Origin: Dipteronia dyeriana
Lineage: Eukaryota > Streptophyta > Magnoliopsida > Sapindales > Sapindaceae
NCBI GenBank assembly: GCA_032871835.1
Contig: CM065295.1
Location: forward strand, 43,584,360 to 43,648,359
Direction of reading: 5' to 3'
DNA: 64,000 bases
The translations under genes and the position numbers were made by a program. Shown here piece by piece: positions 30,723-41,839 of this stretch. The notes under the pieces are model-generated. The model did not search any database. It was not told the DNA's origin and saw nothing but the letters and a program-made list of their open reading frames with translations. How positions within the stretch are numbered: position 1 is the first letter of the stretch; each line of letters starts with the position of its first letter.

Positions 30723-33219
30723 TGTTAGGTTTTAGATTGTGTTGGCATTAATTACATATAAAAATAATGTTTACTTGTAATGATTTAGTTGTTTAGATTC
30801 ATGCTGATTTAAGCTTGAAAGAAGAAGGAACAAATAGTCAAAGCAAGTTCAAAGTCTTCAAAGAGAAAGGATGCAATATGGCGCTACAAAGGTATACTAA
30901 GATCTTATCTTTCTCTTACAAGGCTTAGGCATACACACTTAATTCATACATTTGTGTCCCTGCATCATTGTGCACCATTATGGACATACACATACAATTC
31001 ATTCATACGTGTCCCTGCATCGTTGTGCACCATGTATAACACATTCACACACTTGAAGATGAATGCTCATGCATTGGTATGAAAATAACATGTTTTAGAA
31101 AATGCATGATTTAAGACTATCTCTATGTAGTTTGCATTCTAGAGTGAATTGTGTTTTTATGTGTATATGTTTGTATAACATGGATGTTGAACTTGATTTT
31201 AGTCTTAAATCATTCTTGATTGAGTTCCGGTCATTTTGGTTAATCATAGTATTGATTTCAAGTTCTAAGTCGAAAGATACTACACTTTCAACTCATGTTG
31301 CATACATTATCTTCATCTTCGTATATCGAGTTGAATTATTACTTTCTGGCTTGAGTATCTTATATGTCTATGTCCGTGAGAGAGTTACGGTTAGTAATCC
31401 ACAAATGGATTTGAATTCCGAGCTTGGAGGCCAAAGAATGGTCAAAGAACACGAGAGAAGTGCAATGGAGTTGCACCATGGCCAAAGGCCATCAAATGGT
31501 GCAAGCCCGAGATGGCGGCGGGCCATCTCGGCCGCAACTCCTTTCTGTCCCAAGATGCCCACGTACCATCTCAGGGAAGCAATATCAAAGGGGGAATTTT
31601 TTTCCTTTTGCTTCTATTCTTTCCTTCTCCTTTATATTTCCCTTCCCTCTCACATTTCATTAAAAGAAGAAATTTAAAACTTCAGTGCAGAATTTTCTCT
31701 ACATATTTTCTCACCTTCCAAACACCATAACTTCTACATTTGTACTCCGATTTGAGTGATTCAAAGTTGAGAGTGTTTTTCTGTTCATCCTCCATCTTTT
31801 CTCTGAAGGTTGGAGTTAGTTTTATTGCTTTTTTTGGAGTTTAAACTCATAAAAATGGGACTGCACCAAAATCAACTATGGTATTGATTTTCTCTCAAAG
31901 TTTTCTTTCAAACATTGGTCAATTGCCTTGTGTGTTCTTCTTCAACATATATATGTGTCATGTGATTGTTTTGATTTGAGTTTTGAACTTATTTAAAGCT
32001 AGATTGAGTTTCAATTGAAATCTCACATGTTGAGTTAGGTTTGGATTTTGCCTATGATTTCACATGTTTGGGATTGTATTGTGCTAGCTTTGATTCTAGG
32101 ACTATTTGATGATCTTTGATTGATTGATTTTGTGAAAAATAGTTCCTCACATGTATTAGGCTCTCTTTGGCCGAAATCTCACAATGATACATGTGCTTGT
32201 GTTCTTTTGAGCTATTCATGTGTTTTGTTGAATCTTTGAATAGGAATATGCTCTAGAACTTTAGCTTTAATCTAAATGACTTTGTCATATGATTTTAGCA
32301 TGCTTTTGGTTTATGAGATTTAAACTTGATTATGTATTAATTGAACATATCTTGTGATTCATGTTTTAGATCAATACATGTATCTAGGTTGTAATTAATA
32401 TTGAACATATCTTAAATGATCTAGATGGATTAAACATGCATGATTGATTAGACTACATTTGGTTTGTACATTCGGTTTGTACATTCATGCTCATGTCTAG
32501 TATTTTCCGTAGGATGTGTTGATCATAACATTCAATGTTGTGTGCTTATTTGCGTTTTACATTCATGATCACCTAGATGTCTTGTGAGAATGAAGTCTTG
32601 ACAATAGGTGTGAGACCTATGTTGTTAAGCAAGAAAGTCTTGGAAAGAGGTGGGAGACCTCAGATTGTCAAGCAAGGAAGTCTTGACTAGAGTCGGGAGG
32701 ACTCGGATAGTTAAGCAAGAAGTCTTGCCTAGGGTCATGAGGATCCGAAAGGGTGAACGAGGAAGTCTTGACTAGAGTCGGGAGGACTCGGATAGTTGAG
32801 CAAGAAGTCTTGCCTAGGGTCGTGAGGATCCGGAAGGTTGAACGAGAAAGTCTTAACAAGAGGTGTGAGGCCTCGGATTGTTGAGCAATAGGGCGGCATA
32901 TTCATGAGTAGGATAGGAGGGTAGTTTCTAGGTGAAGGGGTCACTTGAGAGATTGTACTTGTCTTATCTACTAGTGGATTTTGTTTGCCGGTGGTTGCTA
33001 ACCCGTGGATGTTTCCTCTTTGGTGGTTTACCACGTTATATCTTGTGTCAACTTTTCTCTATCCCTATCTTTCTTATATTTGTATTTGTTATTTTAATAC
33101 AATGATAGAACTCTATATGTTAGTTGACTTCCTTTCTATAATATAGATTGTGTATGTGTTACAATTACTTGTTTGTATCACACTTCACTTGTTTTATATA
33201 TTGATTAAGTGTATTTAAT

Positions 33220-33258
<39 letters not shown>

Positions 33259-33384
33259 GATACAAGCAATCTAGAGGGACAAACTTTTGTTTGTTACTAA
33301 GGGAGTCGAAAAAGGTGTCTAACCTATTCACCCCCCACCCCCCTCTAGGTTAGCCTTGAGCATTTAACCGTGTTTGTATTTTCA
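30723..33384 (+). repeat. SIR-2 3' LTR (2662 bp)
   Basis: It runs TGTTAGG to TATTTTCA. The palindrome block (31455-31575) differs from SIR-1: TTGCACCAT/ATGGTGCAA encloses ATGGCC/GGCCAT, and CCGAGATGGC pairs with GCCATCTCGG. The hairpin array (32604-32880) has seven units against six in SIR-1. The U5 hairpin is at 33004-33035, a (TA)n run at about 33222-33255, and the CA end at 33384. Confidence 0.9.
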
Positions 33385-34080
33385 AAGTAGATGATAGTTC
33401 CCTTAAGGCTTGATTCGAGGCTTGGACAATATGAGCTCTCTCCTACTTCCGTGAGGAAATAGGATTTATAGTCTACTAGAGAATCAACGGTACTTAAAAG
33501 ATATATTTAATTAGAGAGGTATAACGGATATTATGACCCAGCTCTAATTATGAACTACTGTGGAGGATCTCACTATGTCTAATAGCTATATCAATGAACA
33601 TCGAGTTGTATTGGTCTGTGTAAAAGCGTCTGCAGCTGAGAAAGTGCAGCTTGAGTTTTTAGTGGAATAATACCAGAGTTAATAATCAAGGAATTTTAAT
33701 CAAAAAGTTTATTTAACGATTCTTAGTATTAGTGGAGCTCAAAATACTGTGGGTTCATTAGGTTCCCTTGCTAGCCCGATCGATATAGGTAACAAAGGTC
33801 ACGGATAATTAATTGGATAGTCCAATTAATTGTGTTACGAAAGTGACACGTGTCAGGAGTTAATTGAGTAATTTGTGTTATTCAATTGATTAAAATGACA
33901 ATTATGGCAATTAAATAATAAGATTATTTAATAATGTAATTAGTAAAATATGGAGGGTTTCTAGTCGTTAATTATTTTTAATGGTGAGATAATGAGATTA
34001 TCTTATTTATTTAATAATATAAATTTATATATATTTGAATTTAAAAATTCATAATATCTTAATTGATAAGAAAAATACAG

Positions 34081-34128
<48 letters not shown>

Positions 34129-34789
34129 AAGATAGGGTACAAAATTTGAAAGATATAAAAGAGTTTAATATATTTTGACTAACCTGACAAGATATCTATG
34201 CATGCATTATTGGTGTTTGCATAGGATGTAAATAGGTGGTGTGGGAATCAACAGATAAGAAAACCACATATACACAGTGTTTACATATGATGCAAATTGG
34301 TGCAAGTGAAATAACGTAAGATTACGTCTCTTAAATTGTTTTTTATGGCAATTGAAGTGTGGGTTACTTGAACACACAAGAAAGTAATTGGGCAAAAAAA
34401 AAATTACATGCTTTTGTGCTTGAAAAGAGAAGAATAACAAGTGTAGTTTTCTTAAGTTCTTATCAACCTCCATTCAAGTTCCTGAGTACGTGACGCGCTC
34501 ACACACATTTACCAGTCACAGGAGATAACGAGGAAGATCAAGTGGTTCAGACCAGGAGCATTACAAGAAGTGAAGGAACCTCCAAACGTTAGTAAGGTTC
34601 TAAAATCTTCTTCTTAGTATTGATTTCAATTTTCTTATATACTTATATTTTATTATCGTAATAATTTTATGTGTATAAGTTCCGATAAAGAATTACGATC
34701 CTAAGTTCACTGGTTCCAAATCGTCTATGATTTGTATAAAAAAATTAAAACTTACTTCCGATGCATTATTAGTGAACGGGGTTCCAACA
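33385..34789. repeat. LTR-like DNA of unidentified family
   Basis: No ORF shows similarity to known proteins. The stretch ends GGGGTTCCAACA, a common plant LTR terminus, and its phrasing resembles copia LTRs I remember, but I cannot pair it with another copy in the window. It could be the far LTR of Copia-A, whose RT half is missing. Most of it is AT-rich, with a long AT microsatellite at about 34083-34125. Confidence 0.4.
34083..34125. repeat. (AT)n microsatellite
   Basis: About 20 uninterrupted AT units in AT-rich DNA. Confidence 0.9.
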
Positions 34790-35090
34790 TGTGGTACCTC
34801 CTAGTTGGTACCTTGACACTAGAATGTCTGACTAGTACCTAAGTAACTTATCACTGTATCGTAACCCCTTTAGCGTATGTATCCAGCCTGCTAACAAGAA
34901 GAACACCACCGAGTAAGCGCCAAGAGTGTAGAATAAGTGCTACACAAGCGGATCATTACATTAGGGTATCATGCCACCAAGAAAGCACTGAAAATTATCT
35001 CCTAAGTGACGTGGAATTAAAGGGTTGACCCCTTAGCCATTAAAGTGCCATAATTAGACCAAATAGGCCAACTAGTTCGTCATTTATTCG
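34790..35090 (+). repeat. Tat-like LTR remnant, part 1 (split by TAT-1)
   Basis: It joins to 47041-47583 once TAT-1 and one ATTCG copy are removed. Part 2 ends with a sequence matching the reversed TAT-1 LTR end, so this is a plus-strand LTR of a related element. The start at 34790 (TGTGGTACC) does not resemble the TAT-1 LTR start, so the left end may be truncated. Confidence 0.55.
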
Positions 35091-36192
35091 TGTTAACCAA
35101 AAAATCACCCAAAGTGAGGAATCTCAGTCACCATCAGTACCGTAACCTAGGTAGATCATGATTGGGGTAGGTACCTTCGGTACCGGTTACGTGTAAAAAA
35201 AGGTGAAATGCAAAAAGAAATGATAACAATTTGAACGATGCTATAACTCAATGATCTGGAGTGTTCAAGTGTTTAGTATAGTTCTCTATCTCACTCTTTT
35301 CGATCTGCCTAACTGGAGATGGTGAAAGCGTACATGCCAATAAATGGACACAAATAACAAAGACGATAACTAGTCTTGATGCTAACTGTAGAATCAAGCG
35401 ATTGTTCTTAAAGTTTCAGGACTCGATCTCCCCCTTTTCTGTCGATATTATCCCTGTATTTATAAATGAAGTCGCTAGGGTTTTTTCTTGGCGTACAAGC
35501 CCAAGATAACTTGATTGATCTTTTTTCCTTGTTTGGTGAGATTTTCTCGTTAATATAGTTGACCCTAAGGAATCGGTTGGTGGAGGATATCTTGGTGGGA
35601 AACATGTTTTTTTTGTTTTCGAACTCTTTGATTATGGTAGTGCGTACGTGGAGATTGTTTACATTTTCAAGAATAATTTTGGCTCCATCTGTTAGCAGTG
35701 TGGTACCTCAAAGTATCAACCTGGTGATGTGGTGTTTGACCACCTTGATGGTAAGGTACCTCAGATTACAAGTTTGATGGTGAGGTATCCTAAGGTACCA
35801 TTCTGATAACGTGGCACTTGATCGATTACGATGACGAGGTACCTCGGGGTACCATTCCGGTAGCGAGATGCTTGGTAGATCCTCTTCGGAGCTTTGTGAC
35901 CTTTTAAGCGCTTTATGGGTACCTTTTTCCTGCTAGAGAGGTTGGATATACACCTCAACGGGGTGGTAGATCATTGTCAAGGTACTTAGGTACCAATTGG
36001 GTAGCCCGTGAAGGGGCATGTGCTTTATCTTCCTCTTATAAGGATGTTGAGGTACCTAGATTGTGCTAGACCTGGTACTTCAAGGTAAACCATTGCATCC
36101 AATACCTATCCAATGTATGGAGATGTCTACTACCTAGTGCTACCTAGGTGGAAAATTTCCCTTTGACCCCATACCAAAAATGTCTGTTAACA
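35091..36192 (-). repeat. TAT-1 3' LTR (1102 bp), rich in GGTACC
   Basis: It pairs with 46063-47035 but has about 130 bp (roughly 36015-36140) absent from the other LTR. The palindrome GGTACC occurs about ten times. It ends TCTGTTAACA, and the adjacent minus-strand polypurine tract is AGAGGGGACTTT (36193-36204). Confidence 0.9.
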
Positions 36193-36450
36193 AAAGTCCC
36201 CTCTGACTTGAACATCGGTGATTGATTTGGGGTTGGAGTCATATTTTCTATTTTGTTTCGGAATATTTTTGTTTTTGGCCCGTCAACAGAATCTAGGAAG
36301 AGAACTTTTCATTAAATACAATGGCCAAGTGTCAAGCAGGGGGAAGGCTTTCCATTTGAAAAAGGAGAGGTTTTGGCGGTATGCACATATCGAGGCAAAA
36401 ATCTCATCTCTTCGATCATGCATTTGTCACCAGCTGCCGTTCTGTTGCGC

Positions 36451-36582
36451 CTATTTAAACTTATCCACTACTTCCAAATCTTCTACTTTAAAAATTAAAA
36501 AAAAATATCCTAAGCCTTTCTGTCCTCTTCACTTCTTTCTAGTCTTCCTCTCTCAGTTTTTGGACAAAACTCTACATCAACT
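36451..36582 (+). promoter_or_regulatory. Candidate promoter and leader of the TAT-1 antisense gene
   Basis: CTATTTAAAC (36451-36460) on the plus strand resembles a plant TATA box. It is followed by a pyrimidine-rich leader and an ATG at 36583, the first codon of MSNFDSDCVDRLVEG. The promoter role is inference from spacing and composition. Confidence 0.4.
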
Positions 36583-39182
36583 ATGTCAAACTTTGATAGT
36601 GACTGTGTTGATAGGCTAGTGGAGGGCACCACTCTAAGCCCCACCTGTAAGAAATGAGCTCGAGAAAAAAACAGTAAAGAGAGTGATGTTCCCGCGTTGC
36701 AACACTACAGCTCAGGTTGAAACGCTACTATCGAGAATGTTTTTTCAAACAACCTAGATGCCCCGCAGGAGATTATCAAAGGGAACTGTGGTGAGGATTT
36801 TGGAGAGGTTATAATTTGCAAGGGTCTGGTCGATACTGAGTCAGCATCTCCTGGTGAGATGCTCACTCTTCCCTGCGACTTCCATGTCATTCCGTATTCA
36901 ACCGCTACAGAGGCAACTATCAGGTGATTGAGGAGTTAATTTATGATCCTATAGAGAATCTCCGTTACCTTACCGCACTGGGGGTATGGTGTGTACACCC
37001 TCACCTCCGGTGTGCTCCCCGATACATGTCACCGTGTTTGATAATGGTGTCAGTATTCCTTTTCATTCGACCTTCTGTAGGTCACTTCACGTCTATTGCT
37101 AGCCCTCTTCATCTTACACCAAGATTCTGAAAATACCTAGAGGGCTTTCTCATGCTTTGAAAAGAACAGTGCGAGAAAGACAAGATCGACAGGTAGCCGA
37201 GACCGTATGAGTTAGGGTTGTCTTGCATGTCACTAGCATGTCTCTCGGTCCAAAGGGGCAATTCTATTTCTTGGCTAAAAATAGCATAAATTTCAACGTC
37301 CCTGGTGATACCAAGAAGGATGCTCCCTAGAAGAATGAATGGGTCATAGTAGGTGGACTAAGGGAGTTCGGTTCACATCGGTGGTACTGAGTACAGGGTT
37401 CTTACCAATTTAGTAGCAAACCAGTCTTAGATAAAGTCATCATTTCCACGAAATCAAAGTCGATCTTAGAAGCTATTGTCGGTCGAAACTTCGTTAACTT
37501 ATAGCACCCTACTTCTGACCCTTTCGACGCTGGCAGGGTGGACCGCTACCTACGCATCTCTATTGTCTTCCCAGGTATGGTACACCTCTTTATTTCTATT
37601 GATGCATGTTTCATGCTCATTATTGGTGCATTATAGTTCGTTGCTGTTTTTTATAGTTTCTTTTGTCCAATTACGGGTCCAGAGAAAGACTGGACTGCTA
37701 AAAGACTCACTTTCTCCTCTCATTCCTACACCACTTGGGTCTCCCATCGTCCAAATTGCTAGGATTCTTCCTCCTCCTATCACGGCGAGGGGTGGTAAGT
37801 GCATCCCTACTAGGATTCCCAGGGTACCTCTTTCTTCTCCACCCGGTCTCATATCTCAAATGAATGTATTCGAATCCCGATTGACCAGGGTAAGAGGTCT
37901 GAGTTTTGCTACTCCTGCTATCGTTATTGTTACTGCTTCTTCTAACGCTATAACATGTTCTACTATTACAGCTTTTAGCTTTACCGTTATTGTTTCTGCT
38001 GTTCCGCCACTCTCGTTTGTTTCAATGCATTCCAGTAGTATAAGGTTCAGCACTAATACTGCCAATACTGTTGTGGCTTTTCAAGATCGAACTTAATCTT
38101 TAGCTAGGATTACCGATCAAAATGAGGTCTTGGCTTATCCTGGCGGGAGCTTGAGTCCTCTAACCTCAATGCCTTTTGACATTCTGCTTACCAAGGGTTC
38201 CGCCCTCATTGCTGAGGTAAGTGAAAGTCACATCCTGCTTCATTACTGCTCTGATACATTCATGACTAGTACTTAGATGGTAGCTCACTTGGTTGCTATG
38301 ATTTACAGACTTTCAAGTACAGCGTCTCTGTGAGCCATCGGATGTCTTCATAAAAGGAGACCCAGAGAGAGCTTGCCCAGCTACTGACGGATAACCAGGG
38401 TTTGAGCCAGGCCCTAGAATAAACTATCAAGTCCCTCATGAACGCCAATGGTAGCATGGAACAAAACAAATGTGCATATGGTACCGAGGTCCTCCAGTCA
38501 AAACGATAAGCCTCGGAGAGGGATCTCGCGAGGGACAAGGTCCCGGAGCTAGAATGAGAGATCTAAGACCTGTGAGATAAGGCGGCTAGCATAGGAACCG
38601 AGGCCGATTCTTCCTTTAGAGATGGCTAATTCTGCGTTGCATTTCATGCAGCTTAGACTCTACCCCTCGCTTTAATTAGGCCATCAACGCAAACTAGAAC
38701 AGGGTGGAAATCCTGGAGAAGGCTATGAAGATGTCAGCTCTGACTACTAATGGAGCATGACTTTCATGAGCTACTGGAACTGATGAAGACAGAGGTGATA
38801 ATGAAAATTAGTTGCTCATCTTCTCTTCTACCTAGCATGAGAGCAACAAGGACAGATCCTACTTTGAAGACGTTAGATAAAGTTGCATTTCAGGCTGAGG
38901 AGGGAGCCTTCACTTTGACTGCTTCCTCATCTGAACTTGTTTAGATAACAAAGGATCAGCTTGCTTCTAAGGAGGTAGGGGATGTCCATATTGAGGTCGC
39001 TGGGCAAGATGATGTTCGGACCGTATCTCAGGATGTCATGGTAGAGGTTCAATTTGATCCAGCTCAGGTGGAAGTTCTACTTGAGACAGTGAGTCCTAGT
39101 GGAGGAGCAGGCTATCGACGAATTCGTAAAGGGAGCAGAGGGGCAGGTTCCAAGAGATGGAGTAGGAGAAATAGGCCACCAT
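36583..39182 (+). pseudogene. TAT-1 antisense gene, 'putative gypsy type transposon' kind, degenerate
   Basis: This gene runs opposite to gag-pol. Frames change several times: MSNFDSDCVDRLVEGTTLSP at 36583; a block 'LGPKGQFYFLAKNSINFNVP' near 37250; a Pro/Ser/Thr-rich stretch within 37476-38096; and Glu/Lys-rich coiled-coil-like DNA from 38330 to 39180. The plan of an N-terminal conserved domain, low-complexity middle and coiled-coil tail recalls the proteins Pfam names 'putative gypsy type transposon'. Those, as I understand, come from antisense ORFs of Tat elements such as Grande. Two candidate GT-AG introns are 37575-37656 and 38217-38308 (GTAAGT donor, TTTACAG acceptor). The function is not known, and this copy has several stops. 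Confidence 0.55.
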
Positions 39183-40629
39183 GAAGGGATTGATGGGTGA
39201 CCAATAGTCTGACTCATTATCTTTCTTTTTTGTTGTCAAAAAATATGGTAGAGCACCCTGCTAGATCAATAAACAGAAAAACCATTCATGTTATTTATTT
39301 ATTGTTATTTTTTTTTTAAGTAGCCCAAAATAATGGATGGGCTCCATGGTTTGAATGAATGAGGATAGTCTCTCTTTTGCACTTCCTGCTTATATATAGT
39401 TGATCTAAGCTCAGTTGAATTTTTCTTCCTTTATCTCATCACTTGATCTAGATTCTAGTCCCTCATATATACTTGACTTATGCAAAATCGGGTAATACAA
39501 TTAAAGATTAATTTTTTTTCTTAAGTATAGAAATTCAAATTTGACCAGATGACTTGTATCAGTTTCTGACACTTAGCCAAGTTTTAATCCTATAAATTAT
39601 AAACGTAGAGTTCTCTATTAGAGAAGCATTTTCAGGATGCTGCACACGTGGCTTGGATCATCCCCGTATTTGGATTTATGCAAAATGACGTGTATCAAGT
39701 GCTTAAGTACCGAGGACATCCCTTTGTCGTAATACCTTAGAGTTCAGATGATAACTTGACTGAGGTGTTCATTGCCATCACTTCAAGTCCTAGTGCCTGC
39801 CTGGTCTAAACTAACCCTGATAATATAAAATAACTTGAAAATAGGTGAAGAAATAAGAATGAGTAAATAGACGATCGGTACCGGGTTACCGAGGTACTTG
39901 GTCGAAGTGGTCCTCAAGGGACCTTCTACCACACTTGATTTTCCTTTCTAGGAGAATCGAGGTACCTAGTATCCATACTTTTAGGAATTTCTGTACTTAG
40001 GCGAAACTAGTCGAACTAATTTAGGTACATTTCATCCCTGTACCAAGAGGGTACCATTCCATGGCGATTTTGATCTAGTGGGCAACTATGCTCTTACACT
40101 TAAATCCTTCTTGGGGGTGGTAGCCTGACCAAGGCATCAGGAGCTCTATTTTGGCAATCCTAGTCTTTTGATCTGACCGATAATTATGCACTTACGCTCA
40201 TATCCTTCCAGATGGGGTCGCTTGACCAAGGGCATCAGAAGTGATATCTAGCTATCATGGTCTTGAGATCTAGCTGGGAACTATGTACTTAAGTTTACTT
40301 GGCAAGAGGTGGTGCTCAGCCAAGGCATTAGCGTAGCTATATGCCTTTCCTGGTTCATGGCGATCTTGGCGAACTTCAGTTGGTGAAAACATAAACAGAA
40401 AGAGGATGAATACTCAAAACAGAGACTTTATAGACGATTAACTGAAAGTACAAATTATTCATAAGTTGCTAATGTTGATACCTATATGGACCTAGTCTGT
40501 TTGAGAGTGCTCTGTCTATGGGTAAATCCTCTTTAAGTGGTCTGCATTTCAAGTGTGGTCGATAAGTCTCCCATCCATGTCCTCGAGTTTATATGCTCCA
40601 CTTCAAACCACTACTTTAACCAAATAAAA
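39183..40629. other. TAT-1 spacer between antisense gene and pol
   Basis: No coding similarity on either strand. An LTR-like GGTACC-rich patch lies at 39880-40060. CATCAGAAGTG-like phrases recur around 40130-40330 as loose ~100-bp repeats ('ccaaggcat' with 'ctatgtactta'). Confidence 0.5.
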
Positions 40630-41660
40630 GCCTTTCTAATTGAGGCCCAATACCCCCGTTCGATGGGACTCTAGTGTTACGGGCCCTTTATGGAGTACCA
40701 GGTCTCCCTCCATTAAGCTGCGAGCTTTAACCCTCATATTGAAGTACCTTGTGATTCGGCTCTGATAGACAGTGACCTTTTCTACCACCTTATCTTGTTT
40801 TTCCTCTAGGAGGTCCAGCTTGACTCTGAGCTTGACCTCGTTACTTTTCGGCTTGAAATGTTGGATCGAGAATGAAGTCATTTGTGCTTGATAGGTATGA
40901 CTACCTCAACCCAGTAGCTAAAGAGTAAGGTGTTTTCCCGATCACCGTTATCTTGGTTTTTCGGTAAGTCAAGAGTACCTCGGGAAGCTCTTTTGCCCAC
41001 TTGCCTTTTTTCTGTTGTAGCTTATTCTTTAAGAGCTTTTTGATGGTTTTATTGGTAGCTTCTACCAATCCATTAGTTTGGGGATGAGCTATCGATATAA
41101 AGCAGAGGTCAATTTCTAGGCCTTCATAAAATTCTCTTAATCGCGTTGTGTCGAACTGCTTGCCTAGATCAGTAATGATAATCGCCGGGGTACCAAACCT
41201 ACAAACTACGTTAGTGTTGATGAATTTGGTGGTGTTTTCTTCTATAATTTAGGAAATTGATCCTGCTTCCACCTACCAGGCGAAGTAATCGATTACAAAT
41301 ATTGCTTGCTTAACTTGATCGGAAGTAGGAAGGAGAGGTCTGATCAAGTCAACTCCTCAGATAGGAAAGGGATAAGGTGAGCTGATTATGGAGAGATGCT
41401 CTGAGGGTAGATGGTTCATTTTAGATGCCTTCTTGTAGGGTCCACGCGACTGCACAAACCTCTTTGCATCTTGGTGGAAGGTTGACCAGTAGTAACCCTT
41501 ACAGAGCACTTGATATGCCATTGCTTCCCCTCTGGTATGGTTCGTGCACTCGCCCGAATGAACCTCCTTGAGTGCCCAGTTGGCATCATCAGGATGTAAG
41601 CACCAAACTAAATAAAGAGACCTTTCTCTATGGTAGATATACCCATCTACCAAACAGTAA
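40630..41660 (-). pseudogene. TAT-1 integrase
   Basis: 41653-41357 holds the zinc-binding N-terminus ('LKEVHSGECTNHTRGEAMAY', 'GYYWSTFHQDAKRFVQSR'). The core follows across stops: 'GVDLIRPL' (Asp 1), 'IIITDLGKQFDTTRLREFYE' (Asp 2) and 'AHPQTNGLVEATNKTIKK' (Glu). The C-terminal part 40881-40636 reads 'RITRYFNMRVKARSLMEGDLVL', the usual gypsy integrase tail. Metal-binding residues are still legible. It would insert element cDNA in chromatin. At least three stops separate the parts, so it is not functional. Confidence 0.9.
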
Positions 41661-41839
41661 TGGACTGAGGTCCTCTTAAGCTTTCGAGCTTGCTCTGGGT
41701 CCTCTGGGAGCTTTTCTTCTTAGAGATACGCTGCTATAGGATCCATCCAGCAAGGTTGTCGATCAACCAGGCTAACTTCTTTTCCTACCACAATGCTGGA
41801 CTGGGTGATTACCTAGAGTGGTATTCTTAGGGTCTGTCC

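Larger units (their letters stand above)
25288..33384 (+). mobile_element. SIR-2: left-truncated copy of the SIR-1 type
   Basis: It starts inside a 5' LTR remnant (25288-~25533, matching 3694-3880 of SIR-1) that jumps directly into gag, so the LTR end, primer site and gag start codon are lost. The order is then gag 25534-27515, spacer, second ORF 29161-30218, polypurine tracts and full 3' LTR 30723-33384. Like SIR-1 it has no pol. The left end abuts truncated SIR-3. The 5 bp after the right LTR are AAGTA, with no left copy to compare. Confidence 0.88.

Noticed and set aside
36218..36619. 133-codon plus-strand ORF in TAT-1
   Set aside because: It overlaps the candidate TATA box, pyrimidine-rich leader and ATG of the antisense gene in another frame and resembles no protein.
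37476..38096. 206-codon plus-strand ORF taken as a complete membrane protein gene
   Set aside because: The hydrophobic look comes from a Ser/Thr/Leu-rich frame across a proposed intron. It is better read as part of the degenerate antisense gene.
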